Source: UBA7446 sp038143535 | GTDB taxonomy: Bacteria; Bacteroidota; Bacteroidia; Flavobacteriales; Flavobacteriaceae | NCBI GenBank assembly: GCA_038143535.1 | Contig: JAYQMD010000001.1 | Location: 1,178,001-1,242,000 of the forward strand | DNA length: 64,000 nt | Direction: 5' to 3' | Shown: piece by piece, positions 8,024-16,577 of the stretch | Position numbering within the stretch: position 1 is the stretch's first letter | Layout of the letters: each line of letters starts with the position of its first letter | Position numbers and translations under genes: made by a program | The notes under the pieces: model-generated | What the model saw: only the letters and a program-made list of their open reading frames with translations | The model's database searches: none | What the model was told of the DNA's origin: nothing

Positions 8024-10168
8024 ATGAACTATATAAAATTTATTTTATTGTTACCAATATTTATATGTGCTCAAGATATTCAGTCTCCTATTTGTGGTAA
8101 TGAAGTAATTGAACTTGAAAATGATTTTCAAATATCTATGATGGAGGATTTGAAAAAAAACTTGGAATTCATTAACTCAATTGAACAAAACCAAGGCATT
8201 AATCACAAAAATTATTTAACTAAACCAAAAGAAAATCAAATATCAGGTTTAGATTTAGTTTCAGATAAATTCAATTTTTACAATGATATTATTGACACAG
8301 ATCAAAAATATATAATTCCAGTAGTTGTTCATATTTTACACGAAGGTGGAATAGTTGGAACTGGGTTAAATATTAAAGAGGACTTTGTTTTTGATGCAAT
8401 TACATATTTGAATAATTCATGGAGTAATAGCCCTACTTCACCAAGAAATGGCGATGGGGTTAGCATGAATATTCAATTTAAACTTGCTGAATTTGATGAA
8501 AATGGAAACCCAACAAACGGAATTAATAGGGTTGATATGAGTGGAGTTCAAGATTATATAAATTATGGTTTGAATATTGATGGCCCTGAAGAAAATGGAA
8601 TAGTTGAATATAATAGCGACTCAGAAATAAATTCAATGAGGGAATATGCTTCATGGGATACAACCAAGTACTATAATATTTACGTGATTAACTCCATAAA
8701 CGGAAGTAGCTGCTCTAGTGGTGGTGTTCAGGGGTTCGCCAGGTATCCAATTGCTCATGGTAATATTTTGGATGGTTTTGTTATATTAAATTGTCAATTT
8801 GTCGAATTAGAAGCAAATTGGGTTATTGCCCACGAAATTGGGCATGGCTTTGGTCTAGCTCATACATTTAATGGCGACTTAAGAATTGAAGATAATATTC
8901 AAACATACGGATGTGGCGATGATGGAATTGAGGATACTGCAAAACATAAGAGAAGCACCGCTAATGGTGTTCAAGTACCTTGTAATAGCTCTGAAATTAA
9001 TTTTTGCGATCCAACTTTTAACAAAGTAATGTCACCAACAAAAACTGGAAATGGGACAGAACAAGATATTGTTAAAAATTATATGAATTATGGATCTTGC
9101 TTAAATGAATTCACTTTTGGACAAAAAAGAGTTGTGAATAATAACTTATTTAACTACCGAGCATCTTATTTAAATTCTCACTTTACAGGAACTAATTATC
9201 AGAAACCTGACTTAAGTTTTACAGATAACGTAACTGAAGGAACATTAGAATGGATAAATTACAATGACCCCATATCAAATTCTATCTATTTGTTTACTGG
9301 GTTTGGTTCATCAATGAACTTCATTAATGGAGCAACAACTGAATCAGAAAACGCAATCGTCTTAGAATATATGAGACAAGGAATGAAACATGATCTTGTA
9401 GTTACTGCCAATTACGAAAATGATATTAAAAGATTATCCAAAATTACTGTAAGAACTAAAATTACTGAAGAATATTTTGATGACTTTGAAGATACTTCAA
9501 AAATAGGTGATTGGATTGTTTTAAATGGAGGAGATTCTCGTACATCGAGAACCCAAACTAATTTAACAAGTGGAGAAACAATTGAAGGAGCATGGCATAT
9601 TTTATATAACGCCACAACAGCTCATGACGATTACTTAATTTCACCAATTATAGAAGTAAAAAACGGACTAACAGATGGAATATCATTCAATGCTAAAAAT
9701 GAAAGCATGACATATATGGAGGATGTTGATTTATACGTAATTGATGAGAATTACGAAAATATTATAGGAACCTTGCAGGAAAACCTTACGCCACCTGAAG
9801 AGTATTTAAATTATAAATTTGATTTAAGTGATTATGAGGGTCGAAACATTAGAATTGGGTTTCACTCAACAACACTTGATCAATATATTTTTTATATGGA
9901 TGATTTTAAAGTAGGTAACTACAATACGCTATCACTCAATAAAATAATAAATGATGAAATAATTATTTATCCGAATCCTGTTAATTCTATTTTAAAAATA
10001 GATGGAACATTTAAAACCGCTAAAATTTATGATCTCAAGGGTAAACTCATGATTGAATCGAGTGAGAGTATTATTGATGTTACACAATTTCCACAATCAA
10101 TTTATATCGTTAAAATAATTACTGGAGAAGAATCAGCAGATAGGACTCTAAAACTAATTAAAGAATAA
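8024..10168 (+). CDS. Secreted M43-type (pappalysin/cytophagalysin-like) zinc metalloprotease, T9SS cargo
   Basis: A 714-residue secreted protease. A signal peptide (MNYIKFILLLPIFICAQ) precedes a propeptide-like region, then the metallopeptidase domain with the metzincin zinc site HEIGHGFGLAHTF (His270, Glu271, His274, His280) and a Met-turn NYMNYGSC (Met354). The VVVHILHEGG strand near residue 100 is typical of the M43 family. Residues about 480-640 form a beta-rich, jellyroll-like module. The last 75 residues (IIIYPNPVNSILKI, AKIYDLKGKL, FPQSIYIVKI) are a classic type A T9SS sorting domain. The gene is AT-rich like susCD. It may digest extracellular protein for the neighbouring SusCD importer; that link is inferred from position only. 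Confidence 0.92.
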   Translation: MNYIKFILLLPIFICAQDIQSPICGNEVIELENDFQISMMEDLKKNLEFINSIEQNQGINHKNYLTKPKENQISGLDLVSDKFNFYNDIIDTDQKYIIPVVVHILHEGGIVGTGLNIKEDFVFDAITYLNNSWSNSPTSPRNGDGVSMNIQFKLAEFDENGNPTNGINRVDMSGVQDYINYGLNIDGPEENGIVEYNSDSEINSMREYASWDTTKYYNIYVINSINGSSCSSGGVQGFARYPIAHGNILDGFVILNCQFVELEANWVIAHEIGHGFGLAHTFNGDLRIEDNIQTYGCGDDGIEDTAKHKRSTANGVQVPCNSSEINFCDPTFNKVMSPTKTGNGTEQDIVKNYMNYGSCLNEFTFGQKRVVNNNLFNYRASYLNSHFTGTNYQKPDLSFTDNVTEGTLEWINYNDPISNSIYLFTGFGSSMNFINGATTESENAIVLEYMRQGMKHDLVVTANYENDIKRLSKITVRTKITEEYFDDFEDTSKIGDWIVLNGGDSRTSRTQTNLTSGETIEGAWHILYNATTAHDDYLISPIIEVKNGLTDGISFNAKNESMTYMEDVDLYVIDENYENIIGTLQENLTPPEEYLNYKFDLSDYEGRNIRIGFHSTTLDQYIFYMDDFKVGNYNTLSLNKIINDEIIIYPNPVNSILKIDGTFKTAKIYDLKGKLMIESSESIIDVTQFPQSIYIVKIITGEESADRTLKLIKE

Positions 10169-10225
10169 ATACGTCATCTAGATCTTTTTTATTGTTTATT
10201 TTAAAAATAAATTTTTTACTTTTTT

Positions 10226-10945
10226 ATGCAGAACAGAATTTTATTTGGAATCAACTCAGTAAGAGAGGTCATTCAAAATCCTTCAATAGTTCAGAAAGTA
10301 TTAATTCAAAATAAAATAAGTAGCCCTGCAGCTACACACCTTAAGGAACAAATAATTCGTTCTGGTATTTCCTATTCATTTGTTCCCGAGCAAAAACTGT
10401 ACAAGCAAACCAAAGAAAATCACCAAGGTTTTGTGGCACTAATTGGGCAAATTCAATTTACTGATTTAGAAAGTATTATTGATCTAGAAAAACAACAACT
10501 CTTTATACTGCTCGACGGCATAACTGATGTGCGAAACTTTGGAGCCATCATCCGATCCGCAGTGGGTTTAGGAGCTAGTGGTATTATCATTGGTCAAACA
10601 GGAAATGCGCCACTAAATGAAGTAGCAATACAGGCTTCAGCAGGAGGAGCGTTTCACATACCCATTGTACGCGTGAGCCACCTAAAAGATGCCATGTATC
10701 TGCTACAATCCCATGAAATAGCATTGGTGGGCTGTACAGAAAAAGCAGCTTCATTTGTTTCAGACATTAACCTCAAACGTTCGTTGGGCGTTGTGATGGG
10801 AAATGAGCACAAGGGCATTAGTAAGGGCATCCTAAATCTCTGTGACGAGCAGATTAAAATTCCCATAAACGAACTGTTGGACTCTTATAATGTTTCCGTT
10901 GCAGCTTCACTTATACTGTACGAATACCACAGGCAAAACAGCTAA
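10226..10945 (+). CDS. rlmB: 23S rRNA (guanosine-2'-O)-methyltransferase, RlmB/TrmH family
   Basis: A 239-residue SpoU-family methyltransferase. The N-terminal substrate-binding domain (residues 1-80, starting LFGINSVREVI) is followed by the knotted catalytic domain with its three motifs: DVRNFGAIIRSA, VMGNEHKGIS and IPINELLDSYNVSVAASLILYE. RlmB methylates a conserved guanosine in the peptidyl-transferase region of 23S rRNA; TrmH homologs act on tRNA, but the extra N-terminal domain favours RlmB. The first 270 or so bases are AT-rich like the upstream locus, while the rest matches the housekeeping genes. The stop codon shares four bases with the stop of the convergent HAD gene. Confidence 0.92.
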   Translation: MQNRILFGINSVREVIQNPSIVQKVLIQNKISSPAATHLKEQIIRSGISYSFVPEQKLYKQTKENHQGFVALIGQIQFTDLESIIDLEKQQLFILLDGITDVRNFGAIIRSAVGLGASGIIIGQTGNAPLNEVAIQASAGGAFHIPIVRVSHLKDAMYLLQSHEIALVGCTEKAASFVSDINLKRSLGVVMGNEHKGISKGILNLCDEQIKIPINELLDSYNVSVAASLILYEYHRQNS

Positions 10946-11631
10946 AGCAGAAAAGTCAGCTCATCAAGCTGTTCAATTTCTTTGTAGTGTGTTGGGTTTT
11001 TGCGTTCCAAGGGCACAAAATGAACGGCATGCATCCCCACGTTTAGCGCACCTTGGACATCAGCCTCTAGGCTATCCCCTATCATCACAGCTTGCCCAGG
11101 ACTGACACCACCCACTTTGAGCGCGTGATTGAAAATTTCGGGATCGGGCTTTTTCTTACCCACAGAAGACGAATCAGTAACCGTTTCAAAATAAGGCAAT
11201 AAGCCTGAATTTTTCATTTTAAAATGCTGCACATCTTTGAACCCATTGGTTATCATATGCAAGGCATAGTGTGGTTTGAGGGCGTCTAAAATAGCAATGG
11301 CACCAGGGAACAAGCTGTTGTATTCAGGTAGTGTTTGAATATAAGCATCAGCCATATCATAAATCAAGGCATCAGAAGTCTGATAATGCAAGCGATCAAA
11401 AACGGTTTTTAGGCGTTCATACCGCAATTTTTCTTTGTCAATTTTACCTTCACGGTATAAGCGCCAGTAATCCGTGTTGTTAGGTATATAAACTTCCAGG
11501 AACGCATCTAGTTTTAGTCCTATTTCATATTGCTTAAAAAGCGTTTTAAACGCCTTTGCAGAGTTTTCTTCAAAATCCCAAAGGGTGTGGTCCAAATCAA
11601 AGTATAACGCCTTGATAGCAGATTTATTCAT
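10942..11631 (-). CDS. YjjG-family HAD hydrolase (noncanonical pyrimidine nucleotidase-like)
   Basis: A 229-residue haloacid dehalogenase-type phosphatase. Motif I is YFDLDHTLWDF with nucleophile Asp12 and Asp14; motif II is the TN of MITNGF; motif III the lysine of GKKKPDPEIF; motif IV MIGDSLEADVQGA. The DHTLWDFE start and overall length match YjjG-type enzymes, which dephosphorylate (d)UMP, dTMP and damaged pyrimidine nucleotides. It is the last gene of the leftward adk-obgE operon and overlaps the gene before it by eight bases. The HAD assignment is firm; the substrate is inferred from family resemblance. Confidence 0.88.
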   Translation of the reverse strand: MNKSAIKALYFDLDHTLWDFEENSAKAFKTLFKQYEIGLKLDAFLEVYIPNNTDYWRLYREGKIDKEKLRYERLKTVFDRLHYQTSDALIYDMADAYIQTLPEYNSLFPGAIAILDALKPHYALHMITNGFKDVQHFKMKNSGLLPYFETVTDSSSVGKKKPDPEIFNHALKVGGVSPGQAVMIGDSLEADVQGALNVGMHAVHFVPLERKNPTHYKEIEQLDELTFLL

Positions 11632-12916
11632 GAGGCAACAGTTTTTTTAGTGTGGCTAAAAATGTGGCGTTTTTGGAGCGGTTATTAAAGGTTTCGTTAG
11701 TAAGTGCCACCAGCATTGGTGCATTGAGCTTTTGCAAGCGAGATTGATACTCGATAAAAAGCTGGCGCATTTTTCTAGCATATTGCTGTGCACGAATATG
11801 AGATTCGCTTAAACAAATGGGGTGAATGGTCAATGGGGTTTGTTGTTCCTCACCTAAATCAAAGAAAGGAAATGGATGGGCAGTGCTGGCCCGAAAACCG
11901 GGTGAATCAGGGTATTGCATCGAATAATCGTGTTTGATGCCCGAGGAAGAAAAGGCGCGATAGGTATCCGGAAATCGCAAAACCAACTTGTGTTGACGAA
12001 TGGCTTTAATGGGTCTGTGGATTAAGCCCGAAAAACGATTAATATCTTGATTGAGCGTTTGGCTTTTTTGAGTAGACTCAAATGAAGCAAGCGGCGCAGT
12101 AGGCGCATAGTCCGATAAGCTTTTGAGCTCTTGTTGGTGCTTTTTACTAAATACACTCAAGCTTTTATCGTGAACGCCAAGTGCTGTATAGAGCGCAAAA
12201 AAACGAAAGGAAACCGCCGTAGACCGAAAAGCCTCCATGTGCTCAATTAAACCAATAAGTGGATCCTCGCGAAAGCGCAACACCACCATCAATCGATCAA
12301 AAGTCCTGGTAAATTTTAGACGTCCAAAATCATACAGTCCCTCAAAGAAAGATCGGAAAAGGGTTTTGTACTTGTATGCATACAATTGTGGGATTTCAAC
12401 CACCAACTCAGTAGTGTTAACAGGCGGCTTAAATGGTGGCAATTCAAAAAAATCAGTCCATGCCGCTACAAAACGATCAAACCACATATCTATCAGCGGT
12501 AAATCCAAAAAATTATGTTTAAACGACAAAGACTGCTCGGGCGTAAACCTACCCAAATCATCAGGTGCATAAGGCATGTATTCCTCATACCTGCTCATCA
12601 AATAAAAGGATGCGGCGAAAAAATCAAAAGGCAATTGACTTTTTGTAGAAGTAGCAAAAAAGGCGGGCATTCCCTCCCAATCAAATACCGAAATATCCAC
12701 CGGATTCACGCCCTGCTCTGTTAGCAATCCATTGGCTGCCATAAAAAACTCATTCCCCAAAGGAACATCGCCATAAGACATCTTAGGTCCGCTATGTGCT
12801 ACAAAAGCACTCACATCGGATGTAAACGAAACTTCTTGACCTAGCCTGTAGAAAAAAAAATGCCTGAAAATATAAATGATACGAGGCTTGACTATGGGGG
12901 TGTGAATCAAAATCAT
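11624..12916 (-). CDS. DUF7033 / polysaccharide-deacetylase-like protein, apparently without active-site residues
   Basis: A 430-residue protein that I recognise from Bacteroidota as the DUF7033 plus deacetylase-like type. Conserved segments include FDFFAASFYLMSRYEEY, the SFKHNFLDLPLID segment, RQHKLVLRFPDTYRAF, the DYSMQYPDSPGFRASTAHPF segment and TPLTIHPICLSES. Where family members have an aspartate-rich start to the catalytic domain (IDID-like) this protein reads VEIPQLYAYK, and where they have a G-L-H-P-S metal site it reads APLASFES. It may therefore bind rather than cut a glycan. It sits in the adk-obgE operon, seven bases after the TPR gene and overlapping the HAD gene. Comparison with the family is from memory. 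Confidence 0.65.
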   Translation of the reverse strand: MILIHTPIVKPRIIYIFRHFFFYRLGQEVSFTSDVSAFVAHSGPKMSYGDVPLGNEFFMAANGLLTEQGVNPVDISVFDWEGMPAFFATSTKSQLPFDFFAASFYLMSRYEEYMPYAPDDLGRFTPEQSLSFKHNFLDLPLIDMWFDRFVAAWTDFFELPPFKPPVNTTELVVEIPQLYAYKYKTLFRSFFEGLYDFGRLKFTRTFDRLMVVLRFREDPLIGLIEHMEAFRSTAVSFRFFALYTALGVHDKSLSVFSKKHQQELKSLSDYAPTAPLASFESTQKSQTLNQDINRFSGLIHRPIKAIRQHKLVLRFPDTYRAFSSSGIKHDYSMQYPDSPGFRASTAHPFPFFDLGEEQQTPLTIHPICLSESHIRAQQYARKMRQLFIEYQSRLQKLNAPMLVALTNETFNNRSKNATFLATLKKLLPHE

Positions 12917-12923
12917 GATTCGC

Positions 12924-13778
12924 TTACTTAAAGTTATTTTGAATCCATCTTGTCAGTGGGTCGTATGCCAAGAGGTTTTCCTCCATCTCCTCATTTTCAT
13001 GAATAACGGATGTTAGTTTTTCAATATAATGTCGCGCAAAAGACTTTGGGTAGCGATCGCCCCCATTAAAATGAAAGACATAGTGTTCAAAAAAACACAG
13101 GGCCTTGGTAATGTCCTTCTGCAAATAAAAACTCAATACGCCCATAACATAATAGGCATCATTAGAAACTTCTGGTGTGCTGCATACATCCACTTCATTA
13201 ACAGCGTTTAAATAAGCAACCAATGCTTCTTTGTTCTTTTTAGTCGTCCTGTAGTAATAACCTGCTGCCAAAAAGCCCTCAATGGTAGACAACGATTGAA
13301 CGGCACTAAGCGCTTTTTTGGCCTTTTTATTGCTCCCACCCAACACCCACGGCAATTCGGTATACAACTCCAATAAAACCAATTGAATGGTAAGCGAGTC
13401 TGGTGCTATACGTGCAGCCTGTTCAAAAGCCGTTTTCATGGTTCTTACATAGGGCAACGATTTTACCTGCGACACTTCTGAAGCTAAAATTCCAGCTATA
13501 CCACCCAGCATAAATTGATAATCATAGTTTTCTGGATCCTCCTCTGCTAGGGAAGATAAAATATCAAAAGATTGCTCAAAGGCACGTGTACTGGCGTAGA
13601 GCAGTGCAAGTTCGTGTTGTTGCTCAACTGACTTGTCCGCTAAAGAATCTAATGCATCGATGCGAGACTGTTGTTCGGAAGTGATAACAATGGGCTCAAA
13701 AAGAGCGACAGGAATACGTTGACTATAGGAAAAACCTACACAAAAAATGATGAAGATTAGTCGTTGAGTAATTGCCAT
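12924..13778 (-). CDS. Exported TPR-like protein, function unknown
   Basis: A 284-residue protein with a signal peptide (MAITQRLIFIIFCVGFSYSQ) followed by an all-helical region with repeat-like spacing: HELALLYASTRAFEQSFDIL, NYDYQFMLGGIAGI, AFEQAARIAPDSLTIQLVL and AYYVMGVLSFYLQKDITKAL. These look like degenerate tetratricopeptide repeats, which usually mediate protein contacts. I do not recognise a specific family. Its start overlaps the end of obgE by 22 bases, and the deacetylase-like gene follows after seven, so the genes are probably translated from one message. The protein would act in the periplasm. Confidence 0.75.
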   Translation of the reverse strand: MAITQRLIFIIFCVGFSYSQRIPVALFEPIVITSEQQSRIDALDSLADKSVEQQHELALLYASTRAFEQSFDILSSLAEEDPENYDYQFMLGGIAGILASEVSQVKSLPYVRTMKTAFEQAARIAPDSLTIQLVLLELYTELPWVLGGSNKKAKKALSAVQSLSTIEGFLAAGYYYRTTKKNKEALVAYLNAVNEVDVCSTPEVSNDAYYVMGVLSFYLQKDITKALCFFEHYVFHFNGGDRYPKSFARHYIEKLTSVIHENEEMEENLLAYDPLTRWIQNNFK

Positions 13779-14755
13779 AATTTGTCTTTCAATACGGGAA
13801 TACCCTGTTGTGAAACGGACGAAAACAAAACAAAAGGTATTTGATCAAAAGCAGCCTTACATTCATCTTCAATAGCTGCATACAGCTCTTCATCTAAAAT
13901 ATCAGATTTTGAAATACCGATTAAAAAATTCTTATCCAACAACTCGGGATTGTACTGTGTCAATTCACTGTTCAAAATAGTAAATTGTTTTTTAATATCG
14001 TCTGCATCAGCTGGAATAACATAAAGCAGCACACTATTGCGTTCAATATGTCGCAAGAAATAATGCCCCAATCCTTTTCCTTCAGCTGCTCCTTCAATAA
14101 TGCCGGGTATATCTGCCATTACGAAAGATGTATAGTCACGGTTTTCAACAATACCAAGGTTGGGTTTTAGCGTTGTAAAGGGATAATCTGCAATTTTAGG
14201 TTTTGCAGAAGTCAATGCTGCCAACAAAGTGGACTTACCAGCATTTGGAAATCCTACCAAACCTACATCGGCAAGGACTTTTAGTTCTAGCGTGATGTGA
14301 AGTTCAGTACCTGCTATCCCAGGCTGTGCATAGCGCGGCGCTTGACTGGTGGGGCTTCTAAAATGCCAATTGCCACGTCCACCCATACCACCAGGAACCA
14401 CAATCACATCTGCTTCAGAAGTAATCTCCGCAATTTGCTCGCCCGTTTCGGTGTCTTTGACAATGGTCCCCAAAGGAACGGGTATTATCAAGTCTGTTCC
14501 ATCTGCTCCTGTACTTCTACTCTTGCTCCCATGTCCGCCGTGGTCTGCCTTAAAATGACGTTTATACTTAAAGTTAACCAGTGTCCACAGGTTTTTGTCG
14601 CCCCGAACAATGACGTGTCCGCCACGTCCGCCATCGCCACCGTCTGGGCCGCCTTTAGTGATGTATTTTTCCCTGTGAAAATGCGTAGATCCCTTGCCTC
14701 CGTTTCCAGAAGTAAGGTGTATTTTAACATAATCTACAAAGTTACCTTCTGTCAT
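13757..14755 (-). CDS. obgE: GTPase ObgE/CgtA, ribosome assembly
   Basis: A 332-residue Obg GTPase. The glycine-rich Obg fold occupies residues 1-160 (SGNGGKGSTHFHREKY, then GGPDGGDGGRGGHV), followed by the G domain with P-loop GFPNAGKST (168-176), G3 DIPGIIEGA and G4 SKSD in place of the usual NKxD, then SSVSQQG. It lacks the extra C-terminal OCT domain. Obg associates with the 50S subunit and couples ribosome maturation to nutrient state. The gene begins one base into the adk stop codon (TAATG), implying translational coupling. Confidence 0.96.
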   Translation of the reverse strand: MTEGNFVDYVKIHLTSGNGGKGSTHFHREKYITKGGPDGGDGGRGGHVIVRGDKNLWTLVNFKYKRHFKADHGGHGSKSRSTGADGTDLIIPVPLGTIVKDTETGEQIAEITSEADVIVVPGGMGGRGNWHFRSPTSQAPRYAQPGIAGTELHITLELKVLADVGLVGFPNAGKSTLLAALTSAKPKIADYPFTTLKPNLGIVENRDYTSFVMADIPGIIEGAAEGKGLGHYFLRHIERNSVLLYVIPADADDIKKQFTILNSELTQYNPELLDKNFLIGISKSDILDEELYAAIEDECKAAFDQIPFVLFSSVSQQGIPVLKDKLWQLLND

Positions 14756-15327
14756 TATAGTTGATCAACAATACGTGTTAGGTGTTCGGCTATCGCTTCA
14801 ATAGATCTTGATCCGTCTACGGCGTGAAACTTTTCTTGAGCCGTGTAATATGCGATTAGCGGAGCTGTTTTTGCGTTGTATTCAGCAAAGCGATTTCGAA
14901 TCTTTTCCTCGTCCTGGTCATCTGCACGACCACTGTCTTTTCCACGAGATAACAAACGGCTTACCAATATATCCTCGTCAACGTCTAGCGCCAAAGTAGC
15001 GGCTATCGACATTTGCTTTTTAGACAAAAAGCCGTCGAGGGCTTCGGCCTGCGAGATAGTTCGCGGAAAACCATCAAAAATAAAACCGGCAGCATCAGGC
15101 TTTTTATCAACTTCACGCTCCAGCATTTGGATGGTAACCTCATCTGGTACCAAATCACCATTGTCCATATACTGCTTGGCCATAATACCAAGGGGTGTCT
15201 GGTTTTTGATGTTGTATCTAAAGACATCTCCTGTAGAGATGTGAATCAAATTAAAATGGTCTCTTAAAAAAACAGCTTGGGTTCCTTTTCCAGCTCCGGG
15301 TTTGCCAAACAAAATAATGTTCTTCAT
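14755..15327 (-). CDS. adk: Adenylate kinase
   Basis: A 190-residue adenylate kinase that converts AMP and ATP into two ADP. It has the P-loop GKPGAGKGTQ, the AMP-binding segment ISTGDVFRYNI, the family signature DGFPRTISQAEAL, and the LID region LSRGKDSGRADDQDEEKIRNRF in its short form (no 27-residue zinc-type insert), which accounts for the small size. It is the first gene of the leftward operon with obgE, and its promoter diverges from that of purK. In some relatives adk is fused to hypoxanthine phosphoribosyltransferase; here it stands alone. Confidence 0.97.
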   Translation of the reverse strand: MKNIILFGKPGAGKGTQAVFLRDHFNLIHISTGDVFRYNIKNQTPLGIMAKQYMDNGDLVPDEVTIQMLEREVDKKPDAAGFIFDGFPRTISQAEALDGFLSKKQMSIAATLALDVDEDILVSRLLSRGKDSGRADDQDEEKIRNRFAEYNAKTAPLIAYYTAQEKFHAVDGSRSIEAIAEHLTRIVDQL

Positions 15328-15344
15328 GGTTGTTATTTTCCATG

Positions 15345-15352
15345 CAAAGATA
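15345..15352 (-). promoter_or_regulatory. -7 element TATCTTTG of adk
   Basis: Exact TAnnTTTG match reading leftward, 17 bases before the adk ATG. No convincing -33 element at normal spacing. Together with the rightward element at 15403-15410 it makes a compact divergent promoter region for adk and purK. Confidence 0.65.
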
Positions 15353-15402
15353 TTCTATTTTAATCAGGAAGACTACCGATGTGCAACATTGTGGAATATC
15401 CT

Positions 15403-15410
15403 TACCTTTG
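15403..15410 (+). promoter_or_regulatory. -7 element TACCTTTG of purK
   Basis: Exact TAnnTTTG match that ends eight bases before the purK ATG. A transcript starting at the usual distance would have almost no leader. It supports the ATG at 15419 over in-frame starts farther upstream, which would lie inside adk. Confidence 0.6.
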
Positions 15411-15418
15411 TGCCGATA

Positions 15419-16576
15419 ATGCAAAAGTATATATCTTCCAATTTATCCATAGGCATCTTAGGTGGCGGACAGCTAGGGAAAATGCTAACCGATGTGACGC
15501 GTAAATGGGATATCCGTACCCATATTCTTGACGCCAACGCTGGTGCACCCGCAAAAAACAGCTGTTACCGATTTGTTCAAGGCGACTTGATGGACTATGA
15601 GACAGTCCTTAACTTTGGTAGAGAAGTTGACGTACTCACCATTGAAATAGAGCACGTTAATATTGATGCCCTCTATGAATTGGAGAAGGCTGGTGTTTTG
15701 GTTTATCCAAAACCGGCAACACTTGACATCATTCAAAACAAACAAACACAAAAAGCGTTTTTTGTAGCACAAAAACTACCAACTGCCCCTTTTATTTCTT
15801 GCGAAAACAAAAAAGAACTGCTGGCGCATGTTTCAAACGGCAGCTTTACCTTTCCCTTTATTTGGAAAGCTGCACGCTTTGGCTACGACGGATTTGGTGT
15901 GAAAAAAATTGATGATAAGGCAGCTATTGATGCTTTGCCAGATAACCCATGTATTATCGAGGCGCTGATTCCCATCGAGCAAGAAATAGCCATTATCGCT
16001 GCCCGAAGTCCTGAAGGTGAAATTGCACTTTACCCCCCTGTGGGGATGGCTTTTCATCCAGCGGCTAATCAAGTAGAATATGTCTACTTCCCTGCCGACA
16101 TAAGTAAAGAAATGGCCAAAAAGGCCCATGAGATTACGCATAAGTTGGTACATGCATGGGGGCATATTGGCTTATTGGCAGTGGAGTTTTTTGTTGATAA
16201 TGAAGATAACCTGCTCATAAACGAAGTGGCGCCACGGCCGCACAACAGTGGTCACCTAACCATAGAAGGTGCCAATACCTCACAATTTGAGCAGCACATA
16301 CGTGCCATACTTAATGCACCTCTTGGTAAAACACGTTTTGATCAACCTGCCATCATGGCCAATGTGGTTGGTCCACAAGAGCTTATTGGCACATTTGTAT
16401 ATGAGGGCGTAGATCACATTCTCAACACACCAAAAGCTGCGCTACACATCTATGGAAAGAAAACGACCAAACCGCAACGAAAAATGGGACATATTACGCT
16501 TACAGGTGCGGATTTAAATGTTATTTTTAAAGAAATTAAAGACCTAAAAGCAAAACTTAAACTTAAAGCCAATTAA
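15419..16576 (+). CDS. purK: 5-(carboxyamino)imidazole ribonucleotide synthase
   Basis: A 385-residue ATP-grasp enzyme that makes N5-CAIR from AIR, bicarbonate and ATP in purine synthesis. It begins with the nucleotide-binding GILGGGQLGKMLTD, continues through the ATP-grasp core (FPFIWKAARFGYDGFGVKK, then PCIIEALIPIEQEIAII), the catalytic INEVAPRPHNSGHLTIEG, and ends in the PurK C-terminal domain (GHITLTGADL). The frame stays open back to 15302, but the extra 39 residues overlap adk antisense and do not look like PurK, so the start is set at 15419. purE follows after one base. Confidence 0.97.
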   Translation: MQKYISSNLSIGILGGGQLGKMLTDVTRKWDIRTHILDANAGAPAKNSCYRFVQGDLMDYETVLNFGREVDVLTIEIEHVNIDALYELEKAGVLVYPKPATLDIIQNKQTQKAFFVAQKLPTAPFISCENKKELLAHVSNGSFTFPFIWKAARFGYDGFGVKKIDDKAAIDALPDNPCIIEALIPIEQEIAIIAARSPEGEIALYPPVGMAFHPAANQVEYVYFPADISKEMAKKAHEITHKLVHAWGHIGLLAVEFFVDNEDNLLINEVAPRPHNSGHLTIEGANTSQFEQHIRAILNAPLGKTRFDQPAIMANVVGPQELIGTFVYEGVDHILNTPKAALHIYGKKTTKPQRKMGHITLTGADLNVIFKEIKDLKAKLKLKAN

Positions 16577-16577
16577 C

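Noticed and set aside
10180..10225. Hairpin in the AT-rich stretch TTTATTTT / AAAATAAA before rlmB
   Set aside because: It contains no G-C pair and could arise by chance in AT-rich DNA; not called a terminator.
15302..15418. 39-residue N-terminal extension of PurK
   Set aside because: It runs antisense to the adk start, contains the divergent promoters and has no PurK similarity.
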